Source of the DNA: Podila epigama
Lineage: Eukaryota > Mortierellomycota > Mortierellomycetes > Mortierellales > Mortierellaceae
DNA length: 26,775 nt
Reading direction: 5' to 3'
Assembly: GCA_015679605.1 (NCBI GenBank)
Contig: JAAAVE010000036.1
Location: 15,973-42,747 of the forward strand
Shown here: piece by piece, positions 13,715 through 24,391 of the stretch
Position numbering within the stretch: the first letter of the stretch is position 1
How the letters are laid out: every line of letters starts with the position of its first letter
The notes under the pieces: model-generated
What the model saw: only the letters and a program-made list of their open reading frames with translations
The model's database searches: none
What the model was told of the DNA's origin: nothing
Translations under genes and position numbers: made by a program

Positions 13715-15912
13715 ATGCCATCCCATGTGTGTTCAGATTACGACACACGCGACCCCAATCCTTCACTGAGCTGGTTCTTGGCTCAAGGAAGTGGCTTTGA
13801 CAGTGATAATGATACTGACGATGGCAGCAGGTGGAAACGTAAAAAAAGCTGTGAACAAACTAGTCTTTACTGTGTCCTGACTGGAAGATGAAATACTAAA
13901 ACATATTAAAATGACATAGGCCATGACATTGGATGGGCGATATGTGGAGGTCTTGCGGTTATGTCTACTTTGATATCATTCCATTTGATATTTCGACATG
14001 CCAAGAACTATACCAAGGTAGACAAAGGACTTTTGGTTGTTTTCGTTCTTTTTTCTGAGCAAGCTTTGCAAACTCACACACAATCTCACACTTGAAAACG
14101 AATACATGGATTTAAAAATGATAGCCATCCGAACAACGCCATATCATCCGGATTGTGGCCATGATCCCTGTCTACTCCATCATCTCGTTTCTTTCATACC
14201 GCTTCTACAAGGACGCAATATACTTTGAAACCGTACGGGATTGTTATGAGGCCTTTGTGTTGTACTCGTTCTTTGTCCTGCTCCTCACCTATCTCGGCGA
14301 TGACACACTTTCTCAACGATCAAAGATGACAGCCACAGACAAACGACAACTCCCCTTCCCATTGAGTTGTTATTTCTATAACCCATTGGGTGACATGTTC
14401 TTACACAAGATGAAGTGGGGTATTCTTCAGTATGTGGTCATCAAACCGACTGTCGCCTTGCTCTCCTGTGTCCTGCATTATTATGGTCTCTTGTGTCCAA
14501 CTTCTTACTCGTGGCATTTCGCGAATGTGTATTTGACCTCGGTCAATTTTGTCTCGGCCTCTGTATCACTCTATTGTCTCGTGTTATTCTACATGACCAT
14601 TCATGTTGACATTGAAGACCATGGTAAAGCATGTGAAGAGTGGAGAGTTTGAGGCGATTTGCTATTTCGAATTATTATTATTATTAATATCCCTTGTTAT
14701 ACTTCTTTTATCTAGATCCTTTCATGAAGTTCATTTGTGTCAAACTGGTCGTCTTTTTCTGCTTTTGGCAATCGTGTCTGTTGAGTACACTTGGATCTCT
14801 TGGTAAGTCTTTTTTTTTTTTGTCTTCTTTTTTGTTTTCTTTTCTTTTCTTTTTTTCTCCCCTCTTCTTCTGTTTTTGACTTTTTGACATGAGAAAAGAC
14901 AAAAGGGGAATGATGAAGGACTTGAGGAGAACAAAAAAAAAAAAAAATACTGTAGATGAATATAGAGTAGAAGAAAAAGAGAGACATTATCCATTATATC
15001 TTAACCAAATTTCTCTAATCACAAAAAACACATTAGGTGTGTTCAAGCCAACGCATGGGTGGTCAGTAGCCAATGTCGAACTAGGCATCTCTGCGCTTCT
15101 TATTTGTACAGAGATGGTGGTCTTTGCCATCCTTCATGTATATTCATTCACCTATGTGCCCTATGTGGTCAGAGGTGTCTCAACCCCCGCCATCCAATCA
15201 CTCTGGGATGGTTTTAACCCAATCGATCTTTTACGGGAGGTGGTATGGGCATGTCAAGATATTACATTGTTTCTACGAGGGCAAGAGATGCGTTTGCGGG
15301 ATCAACAACATTCTCTTCAAACAAAACTGGAACGCGCCAATACTATCCGTGCAACAAAACGTCAAAAGTTTTTGGAAAGAGTTCGAAAGGCTCAGCAGCA
15401 ATTGAAAGGAGCAACAGGAACAGGAACACGACCTGGAGGTTCAGAATCTACATCCACTCTCAACTCGGCTACAGGTCATGACCCTAGCAATGGTAGTGGT
15501 GATGGTAGTGGTGGTAGTAGCAAAAGTGGCAGTACCACTGTCACTGTCTTGGTCAATGACCAGGATCTTGACCATGCCAACAATGCCAACAATACCAACA
15601 CTAATGACAATGACAATACCAACGGTCACGCCAATGATACCTCATCAGCACCTTCAGGTCCATCAAATGCCCCTGTTGTCGTCAATGTACCCACCCCAGC
15701 CACAAGAGATCCGCGTGTTGCCTTACTCAGTCAATTAGATGGTAAGATACTTGAAGAAAGAAAGAAAAAGGAAATGCTGGTCTACATCATGCTCACTGTT
15801 CAAAGAGTGTTCAACTTGAGACGACGGATAAAATTAACAAACGCAACATGTCTCTTTTTTTTTTTGTAAAATCGTTGTAGTGACAAATTATCATAGCGTT
15901 TCAAGGACATAA
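13715..15912 (+). CDS. TMEM184/DUF300 (organic solute transporter alpha-like) seven-helix membrane protein
   Basis: Six exons: 13715-13838, 13920-14017, 14125-14623, 14716-14802, 15037-15741 and 15881-15912, giving 514 residues. All introns are GT-AG and in frame; the last exon codes only about ten residues. Seven hydrophobic helices are seen: about 45-67, 82-100, a third in EAFVLYSFFVLLLTYLG, a fourth in VVIKPTVALLSCVLHYYG, a fifth in VNFVSASVSLYCLVLFYM, a sixth in FICVKLVVFFCFWQSCLLS, and about 285-309. The hallmark RDCYEAFVLYSFFVLLLTYL segment, the YTKP and PVYS motifs and KFICVKLVVFF identify the PF03619 family. Family members work at plasma or endosomal/vacuolar membranes, and substrates in fungi are poorly defined. 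The cytosolic tail has a charged helical stretch and then a Gly/Ser/Asn/Thr-rich region. The start is supported by position just ahead of the first helix. Family assignment is firm. Confidence 0.92.
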
Positions 15913-16144
15913 AGCCAACAGTTTTATTTTTTTCAAATATCTTGACACATCGACATACCAACATTTCAACATATCAACAACATTCGACAACATATTGACA
16001 TTTTCAGTAATACTTGTTAAAACCCAGCATATAACAAAAGAAACAAGGAATCATTATTGTAAAATGCGACAAGACTACAAAAAAAAAACTAGAAAAAGCA
16101 AAAATTAAATTAAAAAAGAAAGCAAACAAAAAACTTCTATTTAT

Positions 16145-19100
16145 CTAAGCTTCGCTGGTCGAACGGCGAAAGCTGAGTGATCCAAACATGCTGTGGCGGT
16201 TATTACGCTTGGGCTTGGCTCCAGCATCTGCAGCGTTTTCGGCAGGCGTCGCTACTGTAAACTTGCGTGTACCATAGAGACTTGTAGCAGGTGCACTGGG
16301 AACAACACCCGCATTCGCTGCCTTCTCACTTGGCCAACCCTTGCGGACCATGGCTGCGGGGCGTGCGGTCGAGGTCGAATCACGTCCATTGGACACGCTA
16401 GACCCTTGAGTGTCTGTACTGCTCCGACGCAACGCCATCCGTCCACTCTCGAGCGATTCGTTCGATCCACGACGCATCAAATCCGAAGCCTTGTTAAAGG
16501 GTGCTGGAGGCAACATACCTGCAGCACCTGCCTCTTCAGAGACTGGACTCATGGGCGCAGACGCCAATGGCGAAGGGGATGCGCTACGTGAGCTCATCAG
16601 ACTCAACATCGTTGCCTCACCCAAAGACTTGCGGACACTCCGACCTCGGTTCAATGACGCGGATGAAGCTGCAAATGCTGCATTCATTTCGAGCTCCTTG
16701 ACCTTTTCCTGAAGAGTATGTCGCTCCACCTGTCCTTCGAGCCACAGGCGCTTCGTCTCCTCAAACTGTTGTCTCATCACATTCAACTCTCGCTCAAATG
16801 AATCACGCTCGTGCTTCAGACCATCCACCTCCATGGCCAACGCCATCTTGGTGTTCAGGAGAACCATCTGTTGCTCCTGGAGCATCACCACAGCCTCCTT
16901 GGAATCCATTACGATCCGCTCCAGATTCTGGGCCTTGGTTCGCTGCGACTCGGCCTCATTCATGGCCTCCATCGCCGACACCTTGGTGTGCACCAGTTCC
17001 GATGTCACATGAGCAAGCTCACGCTCAGCATTGGCCAAACGGTTAACAAGATCATCTTGACTCACATTCAGAGACGACACCAAAGAAGCATGGATCTCAT
17101 TGTTGTTGTTGCTGCTGTTGCTGTCGCTGCTGTTGTTATAGCAGTCGTCCTGAGATTGCATTGACCATGTACCTGAGCTAAGGCGACGCACATGACCCGG
17201 CTGGTGTCGCATACGCCCGTCCTCATGCGCAAGCGCGCGGGGCGAGGTCACAGACGAAGATACATCACTGACACTTGCCACCGAGGGAGCAATAGCACTC
17301 ATGGTGGATGCTCGGTTCTGTTGACGTTCCATCTCCTTCACCCTCTTGCGCAATGCTTCAATCTCTTCCATATGCTCTGTCTTTTCCATCTTGGCCGTCA
17401 CCAGACTCTCTGTCACATCCACATGTTCCTTTTGCAGTGTTGAGAGCGCTTTGGCCAAATCCTGGATCTGCTCCAACAACATGTTGTCTTCGGCGTTGGA
17501 TCGCATGGGAGATGGAGTCGCGGACGAAACTGACGTGGACTTTGTCTCTGCTGAATCCGAGTCCTCTTCCTCATCACTGTTGCCCAGAACAAGACTCACA
17601 GAGGAGCCAAAAGATGCCGCGATCGAAAGACGACTTCCCGCGCGACCAAGTTTAGGCTTGGACGATGGTTTCGTTGTTGCTGTTGTTGTTGATGATGTTG
17701 TCGTTGTTGTTTTTGTTGTAGCTGCTGCTTTCGCTGTTGTCGAGGCAGATGAAGCGGCGACTGCTGACTTCTTTGCATTGGATGATCCGAACCGGTCCTT
17801 GAACCGCTTGCTCGTCACTTCGTCAGCTCGCTTTTGCTGATCTTCAAGTTCTGCAAGATATGTCATGGCCAGGCTGTCGAGCTTATCCTTGGAGATATCA
17901 GTGGAAAGAGCCATGGCGTCCCGGATGACACTGCCGGCATCCTCCTCGTAGACGTCATAGAGCTTGGAGGTGAGGACATCGAGCAAGTCTTCGAGTTCTT
18001 GCAGCTGCATCAGTCTATCCTCATTCTTTTTCAAGAACGCCACAGCAACACGCATGATGGTTTCAGGTGCACCTTCGCAAAAGGCAACGTCATAGATGCG
18101 GAGGACGAGAGACAGAGGATACGTGTATGCAAACAGGGACAGGAACCATTGAGAGGCATACATTGCGGCGTGAATTGAATGGAAGGACAAGTGAGCGTGA
18201 AGCATTGGCAGATGTTCGGACAAGAGTGCTGAGAACTGGTAGAGTCGAAGCTGAAGTCCCTCCATGTTGAGGGTGAACATTGTGCGCATGTCATACGTCT
18301 CCATGAGCCGGACAAAGACACAGAATGCCTCCTTTTCTTCCATCTATTGGATGATAGTAATTTTTGATGGTCAATACAAATTGAGTGTCATTATCATTTT
18401 AGTGGTAGTCAGTCAGTTAGTGTCATTATCATTTGGTGGTGGTTAGTCAGTCAGTCAGTCAGCCAGTTTGTGTTTAAACTTGTATACTGCTGCTGCTGCT
18501 GCAAACAAGTACAACAAACAAATGTACGTACGTTCATGAGGAGTGGTCCGACGAGAAAGCCGAGTCCTTGACAATAACCGACATGAGGATCATACAGGGA
18601 ATAGGCTTTGAGGATATTGCGCAACATCTCTTGACCCTTGCCGCCTTCTTCTTTGAACATGTCGACCTGTGGGAAGGTTCGGGTAAGATCACGCTGGATG
18701 ATACGTTCATAGGGTGAGTGCTCCTTGAGGAGCTGGGTATACATTGTTTCGAGGTATGTGGACGAGGCCTGGGACATGGACTGCCAGATCAGGCCACGCA
18801 GCTTCACGGGCAGTCCCTCGCGCACTTTGGCGGCGAGGAGATGGGGCAATTTGCTGGCGACGGCATTGTAATCTTGAACGAGCATACCCCAGAACTCCCA
18901 ATCGATCTCATCTGTGGTCTCTGAATCTGAAGTCGAGTCGGCTGTTTGTTCGCTGGATGGGTTGCTGTTGTCGGTGGAGGAGGAGGCCTTGGATGCGGAA
19001 GATTCGGCGATGAGACGGTGCAGCGTGTTGAGGTTACCCTTGAGTGTGTTTGAGTCGATGCAGACGGACTTTGGGTGTGTCTCGAGCAGCTCATGCTGAC

Positions 19101-22100
19101 GTTCGAGTCTCGCCAACAGGAAAGAAGTGGACTCCTATTTTTGGTGGTGATGGTAAAACATTAGTATGTATAGCTTGACTTTTGTGCTTTGTTTGTATTG
19201 TTGTTGTTGTATGTATGTGTATATGTGTGTATGTGTGTATGTGTGTTTGTGTAAGTGAATGTGTCAGTGGTTGTGTCTGTGGTTGTGTCTGTGGTTGTAA
19301 ATTGTTCAATTGGAATAAAAGAAAAATGAGAAAGAGAGAGAGAAAGAGAGAAAAGTGACCAGCTGACAGAGTGATACGATATCGATCAATCTGATTCTTT
19401 TGTTGCCTTGCCCAAAAAGCTAGAAAAAACCTTGTTAGCTTGTTATTGTTGTTGCTGACTTGTTTACATGTAAACGGGTTGGTTGTGGGTTGTGGATGGA
19501 TAGATATATAAACACATGTGGAGTGGTGTGGTGTGGTGTGGTGTGCATGCATCGCGCATGCATGTGTGACAATGGGATGGATACAACAGCAACAACAACA
19601 ATGGTACAACAACAACGGCATAACAACAAAAACAACATCAAAAACAAACAAATACTCACCTGAGGTGGCAGTAAACTGTTCTTCTCCTCCAACTTGTGCA
19701 ACAACTCAATGTCGACTGTGGATGGTGTGGATAAAGATAAAGCAGATGAAGAAGTGTTGAGCTTGGCAAAGTGTGTTTTTGGCTGGGGCAAGAGGAAGCC
19801 AAGGGTGGTGCTTCGGCTTAGACGGGCGCGGTCAGCGGCTGTGGCAGCAGCAGCAGCAGCGGAGGATGCGGAGGTGTAGGAGGCAGAGGCGATGCGCGTC
19901 CTCAGGTTCGACTCCAAGCCCTGAGAAAGGGACTCTGACGAGGAGTGGTCGAGAATTTCGTCAAGCATTTTCTTGAATGAAGCAATGGGATCGTCGTTGC
20001 TAGTTGTAGTTATAGTTGTAGTTGCTTCTGTAGCTTTTGTTTTTGCTTTTGCTGCTGTTGTAGTTGTTATCGGTGTTGCTTTTGCTGGAGAAAGAATACT
20101 AGAGCTGTTGATATTTTTTTTAATATTAGCTTGATGGATGTCGTCCTTGTTGTTATCCTTGTTCTCGTTCTCGTTCTCGTTCTTAAAATCGTCTGTAGCA
20201 ATGTCAGTAGTAGTAGCAGTCTTGCCAGTCTCAATATCGTTTTCGATATCGCTGTCGTTGTCGTCTCCGTCTTGTTCCTCTTCTTCGTTCACGTTATCGT
20301 TGTGCGAATCTGGATGGAATAGAAACCACAGTAAAATGAAATAAGGAAAAGATAAAGATAGGAAAGATGGGTTAGAAAGAAAGAAAGAAAGAAAGAAAGA
20401 AGATGCAACTCACCATGAACAACTAAGAAGAAAAAAAAAAAGAAAAAGAAAAGAAAAAACGTTGACAAAAAGCCGGTAGCTCGAGTGGTTGTCCCCATCT
20501 TCCATCCTCATCATCCCCTTTGGATCCAACGCGATCAAAAAGGATAAAGAAACTTATCGGCAACGTTGACCGCTTTATTGTACATGGAAGCACCCCTTTT
20601 TTTCTTTATTATATCCTGTCCATCTCTTGTTTTTTTTTTTTTTTTTTTTTTTCGTCTTCTTCTTCTTCTTCTTGCTTTTCTCCTTCTCCTCTACCCCCTT
20701 GCCCTTGCAGAAAAGAACGAATGAATTGAATGCATGAATGGAGAGATGGAGAGTTGGATCAAGATGAATGTAAAATGTAAAGTGTGCCTGGCTCTTTGCA
20801 TATTCCTTGTACCCCTGCTCCTTCCTCCTCCTTCTCTCCTTTTTGGTCCATTGTGTGTGGGTGTGGGTGTGGGTGTTTGTGTGTGGGTAGGTGTGTAGGG
20901 ATGAATGTGCATATGTATGGGTATATGTGTGTATGTGTTTCCTTTTGGTCCATGCCATGCCGAGCATGGACACAAGGAGAGAGATAGATATCTTCACATT
21001 CCAACCATCACATACATGTGCTATTTTGTGTGTCTTTACAATTGTAGAGGTTCGACGACGGGTTGTTCGATGTGTTTTGTTGGATATCTTTGTTGTCCGT
21101 TGGTTTCGATTTGATCTCTCTTTTTTTTTAGGAGGAATGGTTGGGATGGGGGGTAAGAAAAAGAGTAGAAAGAAAGAGACGAGAAGTAACAATAAAAACA
21201 GGTTGCTGGTGGTTTAAATACAGGCAGGGTAAACATGGCAAAAGTACAGTCAAGTCCACCAGGTACAGTTACAACGTATCGATTGTGACCTCTGTCCTCT
21301 GTCAGAGACGAGTGGTCAGAGGCACTCACTGCCACGCACTAAACTAAAAACAACAACAACAACAACACTGTCTGTTTACTGTCTGTTTGGTTGTTGGTGT
21401 GACATGACCAAACACGCACGCACCAGACCATAAAAAAAAACTGTGCCTTAAAAAATAACGCGACGAGAAGGACTGTGACTCGAAAAAAAAAAATAATAAA
21501 GGCCCCCCAGATGGGTAACCGACCCTGTACCACCATGCCACAGTGCCACAGTGCCATGGTGCCTCCCGGCGCAGTGCAGTGCCAAAGCGCGTACATTCCT
21601 GATGTCGCGTATGGGTATGGAATGCACGTTAAAAAAAACCCCCCAATGAGAATATAAAAAAACACAGTCGTAAAAAATTGGGTGTTGGCCACTCATACTA
21701 AGCGAGATGCTCAGCTCATCCCGATGATCACATATCCACAAATGTGGTGTGGTCTTGTAATGTCAAGAATGTGATCTGAAAATATCAACAAACAACCAAC
21801 CAAGCAAAAAAGGAAAAAAGAGACGCGTTTTTTTTCTTCCTTGAATGTATGTTGGGTGTTTATCACCATTGTGGAAAGAAAGAAAGAGAACGCAACAGGA
21901 CAATGAAACAGAGAAAAGAAATGAAATAAAGGAAATAGAACAAGAAAGAATACAAAAAAAAAGATTAGACACTTACAAAGAGAAGGATTGGTAAAGGATT
22001 TGGACAGTGGGGAATGGGGTGTGGTACGCCGAGGTGGGAGTGCATTTTTGAGGGTACTTTGGTCAAGAGATGGTGTGGAGATAGTGGAAGCGGACGAGGT

Positions 22101-22190
22101 CAAAGATGAGGAAGAAGAAACAGACGACAATGGTGGAGGAGGTGTCGAAAGTGGTGATGAAGAAGTGACCTGAGCCATGGCAGCAACCAT
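16145..22190 (-). CDS. TBC-domain Rab GTPase-activating protein with coiled-coil tail (Gyp5/EVI5 type)
   Basis: Five exons on the minus strand: 22190-21977, 20422-20414 (9 nt), 20309-19660, 19134-18532 and 18343-16145, giving 1224 residues in frame. The N-terminal 290 residues are disordered and Ser/Ala/acid-rich. The TBC domain is about 385-620, with the arginine-finger motif IxxDxxR (I437, D440, R443) and the glutamine-finger motif YCQG (Y478, Q480), so it should be catalytically active. MYASQWFLSLFAYTYPL is the typical TBC core of the Gyp5/EVI5 group, which stimulates GTP hydrolysis by Ypt1/Sec4/Rab11-type Rabs in the secretory pathway. Long heptad-like coiled coils follow (about 790-830 and 920-1070), then a Ser-rich basic C-terminus. 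Introns are long for this window: 1554 bp (first), 525 bp and 188 bp. The first exon is assigned by frame and splice consensus only; a start nearer 20498 is an alternative. The gene is tail-to-tail with the TMEM184-like gene. Confidence 0.9.
20414..20422 (-). other. Candidate 9-nt microexon of the TBC gene
   Basis: On the minus strand a long pyrimidine tract ending CTTCTTAG is followed by TTGTTCATG and then a strong GTGAGT donor. The 9 bases fit phase 1 on both sides: exon 1 ends CTT T, the microexon supplies TTGTTCATG, and exon 3 starts ATTCGCAC, giving F-V-H-D across the joints. Skipping it also keeps frame (Tyr replaces the split codon), so alternative inclusion is possible. Confidence 0.6.
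20423..21976 (-). other. Long first intron of TBC gene, low-complexity content
   Basis: This 1.55 kb stretch has no convincing coding exon. It holds poly-A/poly-T runs (for example 20629-20652), GT-rich microsatellite DNA (20856-20945), an octamer-like GCCACAGT repeat (about 21537-21565), and an ACGCGT plus T8 element (21823-21834). The length is unusual against the 60-250 bp introns elsewhere in the window, so a missed small exon or an internal promoter cannot be excluded. Confidence 0.5.
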
Positions 22191-22334
22191 GTTAAGGTGT
22201 TGTAATTAGATGATGATGAAGTTAAAAGACGAAGGAAAGAAAAAGAAGGTATAGGTGGTTGAATGGCTGAATGGCTGTGGTGAGATGGATGAGTGTGATG
22301 AATGGATGAGGGGTGATGGAAGAGAAAGAGATGG

Positions 22335-22336
<2 letters not shown>

Positions 22337-22371
<35 letters not shown>

Positions 22372-22390
22372 AGAAGAAGAAGAAGAAGAG
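22337..22390. repeat. GA dinucleotide run passing into GAA trinucleotide run
   Basis: About 16 GA units are followed without a break by about seven GAA units, close upstream of the TBC start codon (about 150 bp). The strand complementary to it, which is the sense strand of the TBC gene, is a pure pyrimidine tract, as often seen in fungal 5' regions. Confidence 0.85.
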
Positions 22391-22807
22391 GGGGAAAAAA
22401 AAGATACCCGGACGGACAAAAAATTCAACAAATAATGAGAGCAAAAGGCAACTTGTGAACATAAAAAAACAGAGTTTGTGCAGATAGCTGTTTGGGTGAG
22501 AGTGTTAGGGTTGGTTTAGAGGGATAGAGCGAGAGAGAGAGCATTGAAAGAGAACGAGCCGATGCAGGCCACAGAGCATGCGCATGCACATGGCATGGCA
22601 TGGCTTGGATACACACGGGAAAGGTTACTTTGAATAGAAACGACCCACCAGGGGGGTGGGGCAAAAGGGTTGGATGTGTTTGGTTGTTGACAACAACGTA
22701 CAACATTGAGAATACTCTGTTGTAATACTACTAAAACACGAAAAGTACGCAAAGAACAAAAAAAAAAAGACCCAATGGCAGAACAGGACGCGACAGGATA
22801 GTGTGAA

Positions 22808-22847
22808 GGACTGGACTGGACTGGACTGAACTGAACTGGACTGGACT
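22808..22847. repeat. GGACT/GAACT pentamer tandem repeat, 8 copies
   Basis: Eight consecutive pentamers: four GGACT, two GAACT, two GGACT. It is non-coding and lies in the region upstream of the TBC gene. Confidence 0.85.
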
Positions 22848-23369
22848 AGATGCAAGTAAAGTAAAGTAGGCTAGGGAAAACAGTGGAAGGAGACAAGTAT
22901 CCAGATGGGGTGGAAAAGGGGGTTGGTTGGTTGTAGGGAGGGAGTTATGGGTATGGTATGGTAGTTCAAAGGGTGTGATGAGGAGTAGAGATGTTGAGCG
23001 TGGGGGGATGGATAGGTTTGTAAAAACACACACATTGTACACACACATACAAGTACACACACACACTATACACAAAAGCAAAGGAGTAAAGAAAAAGAAA
23101 AGAAAGGACGCAAAGAAGAAAAGGAAGGGGGTGAGCGAGGCAAATAGTTCCTGCTCAGACAAAGAGACAATTTGCTTCTTTTTTTTTCGTTTAGCTGCAG
23201 GAGGTCCGAGATACCTCAAGGAAAAAAAACCAGGGTGTTGGATGGACGATGGGGTTTGGATGGCGGATGGATGATGATATTATGGATGATGATGAAGATG
23301 GACAATGGGTTGGTTGGATGATGGGTTGGATGAGTTGGATGGACAGGGAAAAGAAAGAAATAAAAAAAG

Positions 23370-23381
23370 GCGTTCGAACGC
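23370..23381. repeat. Perfect 12-bp palindrome between A and T tracts
   Basis: GCGTTCGAACGC is its own reverse complement. It is preceded by A7-GG and followed by GC-T11, so after two mismatched positions the symmetry resumes as A:T pairs. About 50 bases downstream an A7-CGCGCC-T6 element (23431-23449) carries related CGCG and A/T tracts. It could be a symmetric protein-binding site or a cruciform-prone site. Confidence 0.7.
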
Positions 23382-24391
23382 GCTTTTTTTTTTCCTCTTT
23401 TTCACACATGTCGTGATGGATCAAGAGAAGAAAAAAACGCGCCTTTTTTCTCTTTCCTTGTGTGACATCACCCCCTGTCTGTGCATGGCGTCGCATGGCA
23501 ATTAGGGATGGTGGTACAACTTACTTGTTGAAGAGGTATGAGAGTATTTTGAATATGATTTTGAATGTGGATGCGTGTATGTGTGTGTGTGTGTGTGTGT
23601 GTTTGTGTTTGTGATTGTGCAAGCGTGTGTAATGACGAGTGTGTGGTGCGAGTAGGAGTGAGAATGTGCGTGTGAATGTGTGAATGTGTGAGTGATGGGG
23701 AAGAATGAGTGTTAAGAGTGTATCAAAACTTGTTTTGTCGATTCATATCAAGAAAAAAAAAGAACGTGAAAATGAAAATGTCAATGAAGAAAAGAAAAGA
23801 AGAGAAAGGAAGAGAAAAGAAATCACAGTGTGGAAACCATCCACCCGTCTACAACGCCATTCTGGGACATGGGGCATTGGACATGGGGCACTGAAATGAT
23901 ATCCAGTCATCATTGGCAAAGGGTTCAACAATCATACTCTCGTACCTTTCTGTCTAAAGACCTTGTGGCGGGTGGGTCCATGGCACATGCCCATCTTCAT
24001 CTCACACTCACAATATACATGACCCTCATCCTCATCCTCATCCTCATCCTCCATTTCTCCATTTCTCTATCTAAACTCATGACGCCCTGGTGTTGAACGG
24101 AATGCTCGCAATTCCACATTCTACTCTTTTTCTTTTCTCTCTCTCTTTTTCTCACTCGTTTTCTCACTCTCTTCTTTCACGAGGATTCATCCTCTACTAC
24201 TCCAGCACAGTCAAAACGTTGGCTCAGTTATTTGCATCATCTTCATCTATAACATATTCTTCACTAAAGCCATCATCCTCATCATTATCATCATTATCAT
24301 AGTCATCATCATAGTCATCAACATAAACAACAACATCAATAGTCATTCCGTTCTTGTTGTTCTTGTTCTTGTTGGAGCAATTGTGGCGTTG

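Larger units (their letters stand above)
22191..24391. other. Intergenic region, 2.2 kb, simple-sequence rich, no gene seen
   Basis: It lies between the TBC start (22190) and the Rag GTPase stop (24392), so it holds the TBC promoter/5' UTR on the left and the Rag 3' flank on the right. Contents: GA/GAA microsatellite (22337-22390), GGACT pentamer array (22808-22847), CA run (about 23040-23070), palindrome and CGCG/poly-A elements (23360-23450), TG microsatellite (23580-23602), GA-rich DNA (23750-23820), and TCATCC and TCATCATCA repeats (24025-24330). The open frames here are all repeat-derived. Confidence 0.65.

Noticed and set aside
14740-14994. Lys-rich minus-strand frames over TMEM184 intron 4
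   Set aside because: They translate a poly-T/poly-A intron, and the plus-strand exons on both sides are clearly the real gene.
16193-17840. Several plus-strand open frames opposite the TBC coiled-coil exon
   Set aside because: They are shadow frames of a long, clearly coding minus-strand exon and show no family motif.
20575-21192. 205-codon minus-strand open frame within the TBC first intron
   Set aside because: It consists of Lys-, Thr- and His-rich translation of poly-A, GT and GAA repeats, and no splice-compatible phase joins it to the TBC exons.
22100-22462. Minus-strand frame rich in Ser/Leu/Phe overlapping the TBC start
   Set aside because: It is translation of the GA/GAA microsatellite on its complementary strand.
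23191-23505. Open frames on both strands near 23200-23500
   Set aside because: They are repeat-derived (GGATGGATG and CATC type) with no conserved segment.
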